Part shown: positions 1 through 8,436 of the stretch, one piece after another
How positions within the stretch are numbered: the first letter of the stretch is position 1
How the letters are laid out: every line of letters begins with the position of its first letter
Source: Streptomyces sp. CA-210063
Lineage (GTDB): Bacteria > Actinomycetota > Actinomycetes > Streptomycetales > Streptomycetaceae
Assembly: GCF_024612015.1 (NCBI RefSeq)
Contig: NZ_CP102512.1
Coordinates: 9,548,001 to 9,612,000 of the forward strand
Length of the DNA stretch: 64,000 bases
Direction: 5' to 3'
The notes under the pieces: model-generated
Database searches by the model: none
The model's input: only the letters and a program-made list of their open reading frames with translations
What the model was told of the DNA's origin: nothing
Translations under genes and position numbers: made by a program

Positions 1-1
1 C

Positions 2-256
2 ACGGCCTCCGGCGTGGTGCTGCCGCTGCTGGCGGGCAGCGGGGTCCACCCGGAGATGATGGTGCTCGCCGTCGCCTGCGGTTCCATCGCCTGCTCCCAT
101 GTCAACGACCCCGGATTCTGGCTGTTCAAGGAGTACTTCAACCTCTCCGTCATCGAAGCGATCAAGGTCCGTACCAGCTATACGACCGTGCTCGCGATCC
201 TCGGCCTGGGCGGTGTCCTGGCGGCCGAGTGGGCCCTCGACGTCCTCAGCCTGTAA
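2..256 (+). CDS. GntP-family gluconate/sugar-acid permease, C-terminal part (5' end outside window)
   Basis: Reading frame open from base 2 to the TAA at 254-256, giving the last 84 residues of an integral membrane transporter. The visible motif SHVNDPGFWLFKEY followed by a hydrophobic last helix is characteristic of the GntP gluconate:H+ symporter family, which imports gluconate or related sugar acids across the cytoplasmic membrane. The start lies upstream of the window, so total length cannot be judged. It is followed after about 36 bp by glucarate dehydratase on the same strand, which fits a sugar-acid uptake and catabolism operon. Family assignment is good; exact substrate (gluconate versus glucarate/galactarate) is inference from the neighbour. 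Confidence 0.85.
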   Translation, partial: TASGVVLPLLAGSGVHPEMMVLAVACGSIACSHVNDPGFWLFKEYFNLSVIEAIKVRTSYTTVLAILGLGGVLAAEWALDVLSL

Positions 257-292
257 CCCGACTCATCCATGACACAAGGGACTTGGACCAGC

Positions 293-1624
293 ATGAGCAG
301 TCAGCCGACCGTCACCGAGTACGCCGTCTACCCTGTCGCCGGCCGCGACTGCATGGAGCTGAACCTCTCCGGCGCCCACGGCCCGTACTTCACCCGCAAC
401 GTCGTCGTCCTCAAGGACTCCGAGGGCCGTACGGGACTGGGGGAGGTGCCCGGCGGCGAGAAGATCACGCAGACGCTCCGCGACGCCGGACCCCTCGTCC
501 TCGGGGCGAAGGTGGGCGACTACAAGCGCGTCCTCCGCGAGATCGGCGACCGTTTCGCCGACCGCGACGCCGGCGGCCGGGGCGCCCAGACCTTCGACCT
601 GCGGACCACCGTCCATACCGTCACCGCCGTCGAGTCGGCGCTGCTCGACCTCCTCGGCCAGCACCTCGACGTGCCCGTGGCGGCGCTCTTGGGCGACGGG
701 CAACAGCGGGATTCCGTACGGGTGTTGGGCTACCTCTTCTACGTCGGCGACCCCGACCGGACCGATCTGGAGTACGTCCGCGAACCCGACGTGGACGCGG
801 AGTGGCACCGGATCCGACACGAGGAGGCCCTGACCCCGGAGGCGATCGTCCGCCAGGCCGAGGCGGTCTACGACCTCTACGGCTTCCGGGACTTCAAGCT
901 CAAGGGAGGCGTCCTGGAAGGCGCGGAGGAGGTCAAGGCCGTACGGGCGCTGAAGACCCGCTTCCCCGAGGCCCGCATCACCCTCGACCCGAACGGCGCC
1001 TGGTCGCTGCGCGAGGCGATCGAGCTGTGCCGGCCCCTGGTCGGCACGCTCGCCTACGCCGAGGACCCCTGCGGAGCCGAGGGCGGCTACTCGGGACGGG
1101 AGATCCTCGCCGAGTTCCGCCGCGCCACCGGCCTGCCCACCGCGACCAACATGATCGCCACCGACTGGCGTCAGATGGCCCACGCCCTGACCCTCCAGTC
1201 GGTCTCCATCCCGCTGGCCGACCCGCACTTCTGGACCATGCAGGGTTCCGTGCGTGTGGCGCAGCTGTGCAACGCGATGGGGCTGACCTGGGGCTGCCAC
1301 TCCAACAACCACTTCGACATCTCCCTGGCCATGGTGACCCACTGCGGCGCCGCGGCCCCGGGCGAGTACAACGCCCTGGACACGCACTGGATCTGGCAGG
1401 AAGGGCTGGAACGGCTCACCGTCGACCCACCGCGCATCGTGGGCGGTGAGATCGCCGTCCCTGACGCCCCGGGCCTCGGCGTCCAGCTCGACATGGACCG
1501 CCTCCTCGCCGCCCATGACCTCTACCGGGAGAAGGCGTTGGGGGCGCGCGACGATGCCGTCACCATGCAATTCCTGATCCCCGACTGGGAGTTCGACAGC
1601 AAGCGCCCCTGCCTGGTGCGGTAG
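293..1624 (+). CDS. gudD: Glucarate dehydratase (enolase superfamily)
   Basis: Predicted to dehydrate D-glucarate (and L-idarate) to 5-keto-4-deoxy-D-glucarate in the cytoplasm. The protein shows the GlucD hallmarks: KLKGG (K202/K204, the KxK catalytic base motif), DPNGAW and EDPCG metal-ligand segments, ATNM, and HSNNHFDIS carrying the catalytic His. Length of 443 residues matches the family. An upstream in-frame ATG at 269 would add 8 residues, but AAGGGA at 275-280 precedes the ATG at 293, so I prefer 293. It directly follows the GntP-type permease, so the pair probably forms a sugar-acid utilisation unit. Regulation is not visible because the operon begins outside the window. Confidence 0.93.
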   Translation: MSSQPTVTEYAVYPVAGRDCMELNLSGAHGPYFTRNVVVLKDSEGRTGLGEVPGGEKITQTLRDAGPLVLGAKVGDYKRVLREIGDRFADRDAGGRGAQTFDLRTTVHTVTAVESALLDLLGQHLDVPVAALLGDGQQRDSVRVLGYLFYVGDPDRTDLEYVREPDVDAEWHRIRHEEALTPEAIVRQAEAVYDLYGFRDFKLKGGVLEGAEEVKAVRALKTRFPEARITLDPNGAWSLREAIELCRPLVGTLAYAEDPCGAEGGYSGREILAEFRRATGLPTATNMIATDWRQMAHALTLQSVSIPLADPHFWTMQGSVRVAQLCNAMGLTWGCHSNNHFDISLAMVTHCGAAAPGEYNALDTHWIWQEGLERLTVDPPRIVGGEIAVPDAPGLGVQLDMDRLLAAHDLYREKALGARDDAVTMQFLIPDWEFDSKRPCLVR

Positions 1625-1740
1625 GCCCCCGGATCACCTGGATCCGCGCCTGGCGGGGTGACCGTACGAACTCCGTACCCGTGGTGGCATAGTGGGGCCG
1701 CGGACAGCGACTTGTCGGGCGGTCGATCGGAGAGCGGCGG

Positions 1741-2955
1741 ATGCCGAGTGGGCTCATCGCGCTGGCACTCGGCGGGTTCGGCATCGGTCTGACGGAGTTC
1801 CTGATCGCCGGGCTGCTTCCCCAGGTGGCGACCAGTTTCGCCGTGTCCGAGGCGGCGGCGGGATGGCTGATCTCCGGATACGCCCTGAGTGTCGCGATCG
1901 GCGCGATCGCGCTGACGGCGGCGACGGCGCGGCTGCCGCGCAAGGGCGTCCTGGTCGGCCTGGTGGCGTTGTTCGTCATCGGCAACCTGTTGTCGGCGGT
2001 TGCGCCGAACTATCAGGTGATGCTGCTCGGGCGGATCGTCGCGGCGCTGTGCCACGGTTCGTTCTTCGGGATCGGCTCGCTGGTCGCCCGCGGCCTGGTC
2101 GCGCCGGAGAAGAAGTCCCGCGCGGTGGCCGTCATGTTCGCCGGGCTCACGCTCGCGAACGTGCTGGGCGTACCGTTCGGCGCGCTGGTCGGTGAACGCT
2201 GGGGCTGGAGAGCGGCCTTCTGGGCGGTCACCGCGATCGGTGTGCTCGCGCTGGCGGGCATCGTCGCCCTCGTCCCCGACGACGCGGGAGCGACGCGGAC
2301 GGCGACAGCGCCGGGCCGCTCCGGTCCGCCGCCGCCCACCGGCTTGCGGGCGCAGTTCCGTGCGTTCCGCTCCTGGCAGGTCTGGCTCACCCTGACGGCC
2401 ACCGCGCTCGGCTACGGCGGCATGTTCGGCGCGTTCAGCTATATCGCCTACACGTTCACCGAGGTCGGCGGCTTCTCCTCGGCGGATGTGGCCTGGTTGC
2501 TGATGGTGTACGGCGTCGGCCTCGTCGTCGGGAACCTGGTCGGCGGGCGAGCGGCCGACCACGACCGTGACCGCGCCCTGGTCCTCGCCCTCCTCGGACT
2601 CACCGTCACCCTGGCCGCGTTCGGCCTGCTGGCCGGCAGCGCCGTCGCGTCGGTGATCCTGGTGTTCCTGATGGGAGTGACCGGGTTCGCCAGTGTGCCC
2701 GGCCTGATCACCCGCGTCACCGACCACGCCCACGGCGCGGCACTGGCCGCCAGCGCCAACGTGTCCGCGTCCAACATCGGCAACGCCCTCGGCGCCTGGC
2801 TCGGCGGCCTGGCCATCACGGCGGGCCTCGGCTACACCGCGCCCCTCTACGTCGGCGCGGCCATCACCCTGACCTCCGTCATCGTCATGGCCGTCGCCGC
2901 ACACCACGCCAGGTCACCGTCCGTCGCGACGCTGACGAAGGCGGAGAGCCCGTAG
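1741..2955 (+). CDS. MFS transporter, DHA1 family (AraJ/Cmx-like)
   Basis: A 404-residue integral membrane protein with about 12 hydrophobic segments, a motif-A-like ARLPRKG loop after the second helix and the helix-4/5 region GRIVAALCHGSFFGIGS typical of the DHA1 drug/arabinose-efflux MFS branch. It probably exports a small hydrophobic compound or sugar by proton antiport; chloramphenicol-type exporters belong to the same branch but substrate cannot be read from sequence. A GGAG-type ribosome site lies just upstream of the ATG. It is separated by 116 bp from gudD and by 137 bp from cobL and seems to be a single gene. Confidence 0.85.
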   Translation: MPSGLIALALGGFGIGLTEFLIAGLLPQVATSFAVSEAAAGWLISGYALSVAIGAIALTAATARLPRKGVLVGLVALFVIGNLLSAVAPNYQVMLLGRIVAALCHGSFFGIGSLVARGLVAPEKKSRAVAVMFAGLTLANVLGVPFGALVGERWGWRAAFWAVTAIGVLALAGIVALVPDDAGATRTATAPGRSGPPPPTGLRAQFRAFRSWQVWLTLTATALGYGGMFGAFSYIAYTFTEVGGFSSADVAWLLMVYGVGLVVGNLVGGRAADHDRDRALVLALLGLTVTLAAFGLLAGSAVASVILVFLMGVTGFASVPGLITRVTDHAHGAALAASANVSASNIGNALGAWLGGLAITAGLGYTAPLYVGAAITLTSVIVMAVAAHHARSPSVATLTKAESP

Positions 2956-3092
2956 GAGGACGTCGCACGTCACGCGGCCGACCCGATGCGTACCCGAGCG
3001 GTGTGGACGGGAGGTCGGCCAGTAGAGTGCGCCCCTGTTGTCTCCGGGAGAGGCGACCCCAGTACCGTCCCCGAAATCCGAGGTAGCGAAGA

Positions 3093-4355
3093 GTGACCCC
3101 CGCACGACCAGGACCGACTCCCGCCGTCACCGTCGTCGGGATCGGAGCCGACGGCTGGGGCGGACTCCCCGACACCTCCCGTACGGCCCTGCGCGACGCC
3201 GAGGTCCTGCTCGGGGGCCCGCGCCAACTGGACCTGCTGCCGCCGGAGTGCGCGGGGGAGCGGATCGCCTGGCCCTCGCCCCTGCGCCCCGCCGTCCCCG
3301 GCCTGCTCGCCGCGCACGCCGGCCGCCGGATCGCCGTACTGGCCAGCGGGGACCCCATGTTCTACGGCATCGGCCGCGCCCTCGCCGAGGAGACGGACGC
3401 CCTGCGCGTCCTGCCGCACCCCTCCTCCGTCTCCTACGCCGCCGCCCGCCTCGGCTGGCCGCTGGAGGACGTCGAGATCGTCACCCTCGTCGGGCGGCCC
3501 ACCGCCCGGCTCGTCGCCGCCCTGCACGACGGTCGACGGCTGCTCGTGCTGAGCGCGGATGCCGACACCCCCGGCGAGGTCGCCGCCCTGCTGCGGGACC
3601 GAGGCTTCGGGCCGAGCCGGATGCGGGTCCTCGAACAGCTCGGCGGGGAGAAGGAACGTACGAGCGACGAGAGCACCGCCGACGACTGGGGGCGGGCGCA
3701 GCCGCCCGGCGACCCGCTCAACATCGTCGCCGTCGAGTGCCGCCGAGCCCCGGACGCGCTCCGGCTCGGCGCCGTGCCGGGGCTCCCGGACGAGGCGTAC
3801 GAACACGACGGGCAGCTCACCAAGCGGTATGTGCGCGCCGCCACCTTGGGTGCGCTCGCCCCGGCGCCCGGCGAGCTGCTGTGGGACATCGGCGGCGGGT
3901 CGGGCTCGATCGCGATCGAGTGGATGCGGACGCACCCCTCCTGCCGGGCGATCACCGTCGAACGCGATCCGGTGCGGGCCGAGCGCATCACCCGCAACGC
4001 CGAACGGCTCGGCGTGCCCGGGCTGCGGGTCGTCACCGGTGCCGCGCCCGCCGTCCTGGCCGAACTGCCGCCGCCCGACGCCGTGTTCGTCGGCGGCGGA
4101 CTCACCGCGCCCGGCCTCCTCGACGCCTGCTGGGAGGCGCTGCCCGGCGGCGGACGGCTGGTCGCCAACACCGTGACGCTGGAGTCCGAGGCGCTGCTCG
4201 CCAACGCCCACCGACGGTGGGGCGGTGAGCTGGTGCGGCTCGCGGTGGCGCACGCCGTGCCCGTGGGCGGCTTCACCGGGTGGCGGCAGGCGATGCCGGT
4301 GACCCAGTGGGCCGTACAGAAAACCATCGACCCCGTTCCAGGAGCAGACAGATGA
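3093..4355 (+). CDS. cobL: Precorrin-6Y C5,15-methyltransferase (decarboxylating), CbiE-CbiT fusion
   Basis: Catalyses SAM-dependent methylation at C-5 and C-15 with decarboxylation of the acetate side chain in corrin synthesis. Residues ~8-205 are the CbiE tetrapyrrole-methylase domain (VVGIGADGWGG, LASGDPMFYG); residues ~235-400 are the CbiT Rossmann methyltransferase domain with the SAM-binding motif LLWDIGGGSGSIAIEW. The 420-residue length matches fused CobL. The start is GTG at 3093. The stop overlaps the start of cobM in an ATGA quartet, so the two are translationally coupled. No riboswitch is seen in the 137 bp upstream. Confidence 0.95.
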   Translation: MTPARPGPTPAVTVVGIGADGWGGLPDTSRTALRDAEVLLGGPRQLDLLPPECAGERIAWPSPLRPAVPGLLAAHAGRRIAVLASGDPMFYGIGRALAEETDALRVLPHPSSVSYAAARLGWPLEDVEIVTLVGRPTARLVAALHDGRRLLVLSADADTPGEVAALLRDRGFGPSRMRVLEQLGGEKERTSDESTADDWGRAQPPGDPLNIVAVECRRAPDALRLGAVPGLPDEAYEHDGQLTKRYVRAATLGALAPAPGELLWDIGGGSGSIAIEWMRTHPSCRAITVERDPVRAERITRNAERLGVPGLRVVTGAAPAVLAELPPPDAVFVGGGLTAPGLLDACWEALPGGGRLVANTVTLESEALLANAHRRWGGELVRLAVAHAVPVGGFTGWRQAMPVTQWAVQKTIDPVPGADR

Positions 4356-5101
4356 CCGTGTACTTCATCGGCGCCGGCCCCGGCGCCGCCGACCTGATCA
4401 CGGTCCGCGGCGCCCGTACGCTCGCCGCCTGCCAGGTCTGCCTGTACGCGGGCAGCCTGGTCCCGCGCGAACTGCTGGCCGAATGCCCGCCGGACGCCCG
4501 ACTGGTGGACACCGCCCAGCTCAACCTGGACGAGATCACCGCCGAGCTGGTGCGCGCGCACGAGGAGGGGCACGACGTGGCCCGGCTGCACTCCGGGGAC
4601 CCGTCCGTGTTCAGCGCGGTCGCCGAGCAGATGCGGCGGCTGGACACGGCCGGCGTGCCGTACGAGGTGGTGCCGGGCGTGCCCGCCTTCGCCGCCGCGG
4701 CGGCCTCCCTGAAGCGGGAGCTGACCGTGCCGACCGTCGGCCAGACCGTCATCCTCACCCGGATCGCCAACCGTGCCACCGCCATGCCCGAGGGTGAGGA
4801 CCTGGCCACGCTCGGGCGTAGCGGCGCCCTGATCGTGCTGCACCTGGCCGCCAAGTACGTGGACCGTGTGGTCGGGGAACTGCTCCCGCACTACGGCGCC
4901 GACTGCCCCGTCGCGGTCGTCGCCTACGCCTCCCGGCCCGACGAGCTGATCATCCGGGGCACGCTGGAGGAGATCGCCGGGAAGGTGAAGGAGGCGGGTG
5001 TGCTGCGCACGGCTGTGATCATGGTCGGCCGAACGTTGGGTGCGCGGCAGTTTCGGGACAGCCACCTGTACTCGGCGGAGCGGGAGCGGCACGGTTGCTG
5101 A
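4352..5101 (+). CDS. cobM: Precorrin-4 C11-methyltransferase
   Basis: A 249-residue tetrapyrrole methylase that transfers a methyl group from SAM to C-11 of precorrin-4. N-terminal FIGAGPGAADLIT and the central HSGDPSVFSA loop are the SAM-binding signatures; VPGVPAFAAAAA follows. The ATG at 4352 is preceded by GGAG and overlaps the cobL stop by four bases, giving translational coupling. The frame is open upstream to 4280 but that part lies inside cobL and is not coding. A long inverted repeat follows the stop. Confidence 0.95.
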   Translation: MTVYFIGAGPGAADLITVRGARTLAACQVCLYAGSLVPRELLAECPPDARLVDTAQLNLDEITAELVRAHEEGHDVARLHSGDPSVFSAVAEQMRRLDTAGVPYEVVPGVPAFAAAAASLKRELTVPTVGQTVILTRIANRATAMPEGEDLATLGRSGALIVLHLAAKYVDRVVGELLPHYGADCPVAVVAYASRPDELIIRGTLEEIAGKVKEAGVLRTAVIMVGRTLGARQFRDSHLYSAERERHGC

Positions 5102-5141
5102 TGCGCGGGGTTCGTTGTCGGCTGCGGGTGGGTGGGGGCTT

Positions 5142-5263
5142 CTCGCGCAGTTCCCCGCGCCCCTAAAAAACAGGCCCCTGCGGGCCTGAAGACGACGGCC
5201 CTGCGGGCCTGAAAAGCACGGGGCGCAGCCCCTGCTTTTCAGGGGCGCGGGGAACTGCGCGAG
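5142..5263. repeat. Perfect 23-bp inverted repeat with nested hairpins, terminator-like
   Basis: Bases 5142-5164 and 5241-5263 are perfect reverse complements (CTCGCGCAGTTCCCCGCGCC...). Between the arms are an A-run (5165-5170), two direct copies of a GGCCCCTGCGGGCCTGAA-like element (about 5173-5212) and an inner hairpin around GGGGCGCAGCCCC flanked by AAAAGC and GCTTTT. It lies between cobM and the B12 riboswitch, so it could terminate cobM transcription. The arm sequence looks like a widely dispersed Streptomyces intergenic repeat, which is recollection rather than something shown here. Confidence 0.85.
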
Positions 5264-5324
5264 CAACCACACACCACCCGCAGTCGCCAACGCACCCAAA
5301 CCGACCGGGCTCGAAGGCGCCATC

Positions 5325-5475
5325 GCACCCGGTGTTACGCTGCCACCGCCTCCCGCGGGGGAAGCCGGTGAGAGTCCGGCGCTGACCCGCAACGGTGTGT
5401 GCGACGGCCGGACAGTCCGTCGCGCGAGCCCGATCGCCCGTGGGTGGTGCGACCCGTTGACTGCTCGCCGTGGAC
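5325..5475 (+). promoter_or_regulatory. Cobalamin (B12) riboswitch upstream of the btuCDF-type operon
   Basis: The B12-box core GAAGCCGGTGAGAGTCCGGC at 5361-5380, followed by GCTGACCCGCAACGGT, and the 3' AGCCCGATCGCCCG segment near 5426-5440, match the conserved cobalamin riboswitch. It sits about 90 bp before the GTG of the FecCD permease on the same strand. Adenosylcobalamin binding is expected to reduce expression of the importer. Boundaries are approximate because peripheral helices vary. Confidence 0.92.
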
Positions 5476-5566
5476 TGCGAGAGGGGACCGCACGGCCGGC
5501 GCGTCGTACGGACCGTTCCTCGACCGACGTCCACCAGGCGGCCCCAGGCGAAGGACCGCCCCGACC

Positions 5567-6622
5567 GTGCGCCGCAGCCCCGCCCCCAGCCGAATACCCC
5601 TGCCCCCGTTGATAGTCGGCATCGGGTCGCTTCTGCTGCTGTCGCTCGTCGGCGGCACCGGTCTGGGAGCCGCCGGGATCGGCTGGGCGGACGTCCTCCG
5701 GTTCCTGTGGGCCGGGCTCACCGGTGGCACCGTGCACGCCGGGGACGTCGCCTCGTACACCATCGTCTGGGAGATCCGGCTGCCCCGGGTCCTGCTCGGT
5801 GCCGTCGTCGGGGCGGGGCTCGCGGCCGTCGGCGTGGCCGTGCAGGCGATCGTGCGCAACGCGCTCGCCGATCCGTTCGTCCTGGGCATCTCCTCGGGCG
5901 CGGCGGTGGGCGCCAACGCGGTCATCCTGCTCGGCGCGTTCGCCGGGCTCGGGGTCTGGGCGCTGTCCGTGTCGGCGTTCGTCTCGGCGCTCGCGGCCAT
6001 GGCCCTGGTGTACGCCGTGGCCCGGTCGCCGCACGGGCTGACCCCGCTGCGGCTGATCCTGACCGGCACGGCACTGGCGTACGGCTTCGAAGCGGTCACC
6101 ACGGTCATGGTGTTCGGCGCGGCCCGCGGCGAGGCGGCCCGGTCGGCGCTGATGTGGCTGCTGGGCAGTCTGGGCGGGGCGACCTGGGCGCAGGTGCCGC
6201 TCGTCGCCGTGACCGTGGCGGCCGGGTGGGCGTGGCTGCGGTGGCGGGCCGAATCGCTCAACGCCCTCGCCATGGGCGACGAGACCTCGGCCGCGCTCGG
6301 CATCCGCCCGGCGCGGCTGCGCCGGGAGCTGTTCCTCGTCACCGCCGCCGTGACCGGGACGGTGGTCGCGGTCAGCGGGGCCATCGGGTTCGTCGGGCTG
6401 ATGGTGCCGCACATCGTGCGGATGCTGGTCGGCGCCGACCACCGCCGGGTGCTCATGGTGGCCCCGCTCGTCGGCGCCGTGCTGCTGGTGTGGGCGGATG
6501 TGCTGTCCAGGCTGCTGCTCGCCCCCGCCGAACTGCCCGTCGGAGTGATCACCGCCGTGGTGGGCGTGCCCGCCTTCCTGCTGCTGATGCGGCGCGGCGG
6601 CTACGCGTTCGGAGGCCGCTGA
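5567..6622 (+). CDS. btuC: FecCD-family ABC permease, probable cobalamin/corrinoid importer
   Basis: A 351-residue polytopic membrane protein of the FecCD/BtuC type: LRLPRVLLGAVVG-like segment (residues ~65-77), VGLMVPHIVRMLVGADHR near residue 280, about ten hydrophobic helices. It forms the channel of a type II importer with the ATPase and binding protein that follow. I place the start at GTG 5567, preceded by AAGGAC; the frame is open to 5399 but that part lies within the riboswitch. Family members also move siderophores, but the riboswitch makes corrinoid the likely cargo. Confidence 0.9.
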   Translation: MRRSPAPSRIPLPPLIVGIGSLLLLSLVGGTGLGAAGIGWADVLRFLWAGLTGGTVHAGDVASYTIVWEIRLPRVLLGAVVGAGLAAVGVAVQAIVRNALADPFVLGISSGAAVGANAVILLGAFAGLGVWALSVSAFVSALAAMALVYAVARSPHGLTPLRLILTGTALAYGFEAVTTVMVFGAARGEAARSALMWLLGSLGGATWAQVPLVAVTVAAGWAWLRWRAESLNALAMGDETSAALGIRPARLRRELFLVTAAVTGTVVAVSGAIGFVGLMVPHIVRMLVGADHRRVLMVAPLVGAVLLVWADVLSRLLLAPAELPVGVITAVVGVPAFLLLMRRGGYAFGGR

Positions 6623-6664
6623 TGGCGGGCGGCCCGCTCGTCCCGGCCGGAACCAGGAGGGCCC

Positions 6665-7432
6665 GTGCGGCTTGACATCGAGGATGTGACGGTCGAGGCC
6701 GCCGGGGCCAGGATCGTCGACGACGTCCGACTCACCGTCGACAGCGGGGCGTTCGTCGGGCTCGTCGGCCCCAACGGCAGCGGCAAGTCGACGCTCCTGC
6801 GCTGTGTGTACCGGGCGCTGCGCCCGGCCGCCGGCGTGGTGCGGCTGGACGGGGACGACGCGCACGCCATGCCGCCCCGGGCCGCCGCCCGGGTGCTGGC
6901 CGCGCTGCCGCAGGAGTCGTCGGCCGAGTTCGACTTCACGGTCGCCGAGGTGGTCGCCATGGGGCGGCTGCCGCACCGGGACCGGACGGCCGCCTCCGAC
7001 GCGGAGATCCGCGCGCGGGCCATGGACAGGACCGGGGTGGGGCATCTCGCCGACCGGGGGTTCCTGGCCCTGTCCGGCGGCGAGAAGCAGCGCGTCCTGA
7101 TCGCCCGTGCCCTCGCCCAGCAGCCCAAGGTGCTCGTCCTCGACGAACCCACCAACCACCTCGACATCGCCCACCAGTTGGACGTGCTGTCCCTGGTGCG
7201 CGACAGCGGCGTCACCGTGCTCGCCGCCCTGCACGACCTCAATCTCGCCGCCGCGCACTGCGACGTCCTGTACGTGATCGCGGGCGGCCGGATCGTCGAC
7301 TCGGGCCCGCCCCACGACGTCCTCCGACCGGCCCTGCTCGCCGAGGTGTTCGGGGTCCGCGCACATCCCGTACGGCATCCGGAGACCGGCGCCGTCCAAC
7401 TCCTGTTCGACCTGCTTCCGCCCACGACCTGA
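6665..7432 (+). CDS. btuD: ABC transporter ATP-binding protein (BtuD/FepC type)
   Basis: A 255-residue importer ATPase with Walker A GPNGSGKST (residues ~36-44), Q-loop ALPQESSAEF, signature LSGGEKQRV, Walker B VLVLDEP with the following TNHLD, and the switch His in LHDLN. It powers the adjacent FecCD permease from the cytoplasmic face. GTG start at 6665 is preceded by AGGAGG. It lies 42 bp after the permease and 8 bp before the binding protein, so the three are one operon under the upstream B12 riboswitch. Confidence 0.93.
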   Translation: MRLDIEDVTVEAAGARIVDDVRLTVDSGAFVGLVGPNGSGKSTLLRCVYRALRPAAGVVRLDGDDAHAMPPRAAARVLAALPQESSAEFDFTVAEVVAMGRLPHRDRTAASDAEIRARAMDRTGVGHLADRGFLALSGGEKQRVLIARALAQQPKVLVLDEPTNHLDIAHQLDVLSLVRDSGVTVLAALHDLNLAAAHCDVLYVIAGGRIVDSGPPHDVLRPALLAEVFGVRAHPVRHPETGAVQLLFDLLPPTT

Positions 7433-7440
7433 GGACCCCC

Positions 7441-8436
7441 ATGCGCAAGCTGCTCGCCGCCGCACTGTGTCTCGCCGCGACCGCCACCGGATGCGGCGCG
7501 ACCGTCGAGCCGCCCGGAGACGCCACGTCCTCCCAGAAGGCGGTCACCCTCACCAACTGCGGCCGGAAGGTGACGTTCGACCAGGTCCCCGAGCGCGTGG
7601 TCACCAACGACGTCGGGATCACCGAGCTGATGTTCGCCCTCGGCCTGGAGGACCGCATGGCCGGGTTCGCCATGCCCGACGACAAGGGCGATCTGAGCGG
7701 TGTGCCGTGGAAGGACGGCTACGACAAGGTGACATGGCTGTCGAAGGACCAGCTCACCAAGGAGAACGTCCTCGACGCCAGAGCCGACCTCGTCTTCGCG
7801 GGCTGGAACTACGGCTTCCGCGAGGACGCCGGTTTCACCCCCGACGCCCTGAAGAAGCTCGGCATCCCCTCGTACATCCTCACCGAGTCCTGCCGCAACG
7901 GCCGGACCGAGACCTCGCGCGGCATCATGCCGCCCCTGGACGCCCTGTACACCGACCTCACCAACCTCGGGAAGCTGTTCGGCGTCGAGAAACGGGCGGC
8001 CACGCTGATCGCCGACTTCAAGAAGCGGATCGCCGGCGTCAGGGCCGAGGCACCCGCGAAGAAGCCCACGGTCTTCCTCTACGACAGCGGCCAGGACCAG
8101 CCCTTCACCTCCGGCCGCTACGCCGCCCCCGAGCAGATCATCACCGAGGCCGGCGGGGTCAACGTCATGCACGACGTCGAGGACTCCTGGACCACGGTCG
8201 GCTGGGAGAGCGTCGTCGAGCGGGACCCGGACACCATCGTGATCTGCGACTACGGGGACGTGAGCGCCGAGCGGAAGAAGGAGTTCCTGCTCTCCTACGC
8301 CCCGCTGCGCGACGTCTCCGCGATCAGGCACCAGCGGATCTTCGTCCTCGACTACGTCGACCTGGTCGAGAGCCCCCGCAACCCGTCGGCCGTCGCCCGT
8401 CTCGGCGCCTACCTTCGGACGGTGTCGGAGAGTTAG
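7441..8436 (+). CDS. btuF: Corrinoid ABC transporter substrate-binding lipoprotein
   Basis: A 331-residue secreted lipoprotein. The N-terminus has a short positive region, a hydrophobic stretch and a lipobox ending ATGC, so Cys20 should be lipid-anchored to the outer face of the membrane. The rest is a TroA/BtuF-like periplasmic-binding fold. It is the last gene of the riboswitch-led importer operon. Its stop (8434-8436) overlaps the stop of cbiD on the opposite strand. Role as corrinoid receptor is inferred from the riboswitch and neighbours; siderophore-binding relatives have similar sequences. Confidence 0.88.
   Translation: MRKLLAAALCLAATATGCGATVEPPGDATSSQKAVTLTNCGRKVTFDQVPERVVTNDVGITELMFALGLEDRMAGFAMPDDKGDLSGVPWKDGYDKVTWLSKDQLTKENVLDARADLVFAGWNYGFREDAGFTPDALKKLGIPSYILTESCRNGRTETSRGIMPPLDALYTDLTNLGKLFGVEKRAATLIADFKKRIAGVRAEAPAKKPTVFLYDSGQDQPFTSGRYAAPEQIITEAGGVNVMHDVEDSWTTVGWESVVERDPDTIVICDYGDVSAERKKEFLLSYAPLRDVSAIRHQRIFVLDYVDLVESPRNPSAVARLGAYLRTVSES

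Noticed and set aside
3434..7465. Very long open frame on the minus strand opposite cobL, cobM and btuC/btuD
   Set aside because: It is antisense to strongly recognised genes, has no family motifs and is the expected shadow of high-GC coding DNA.
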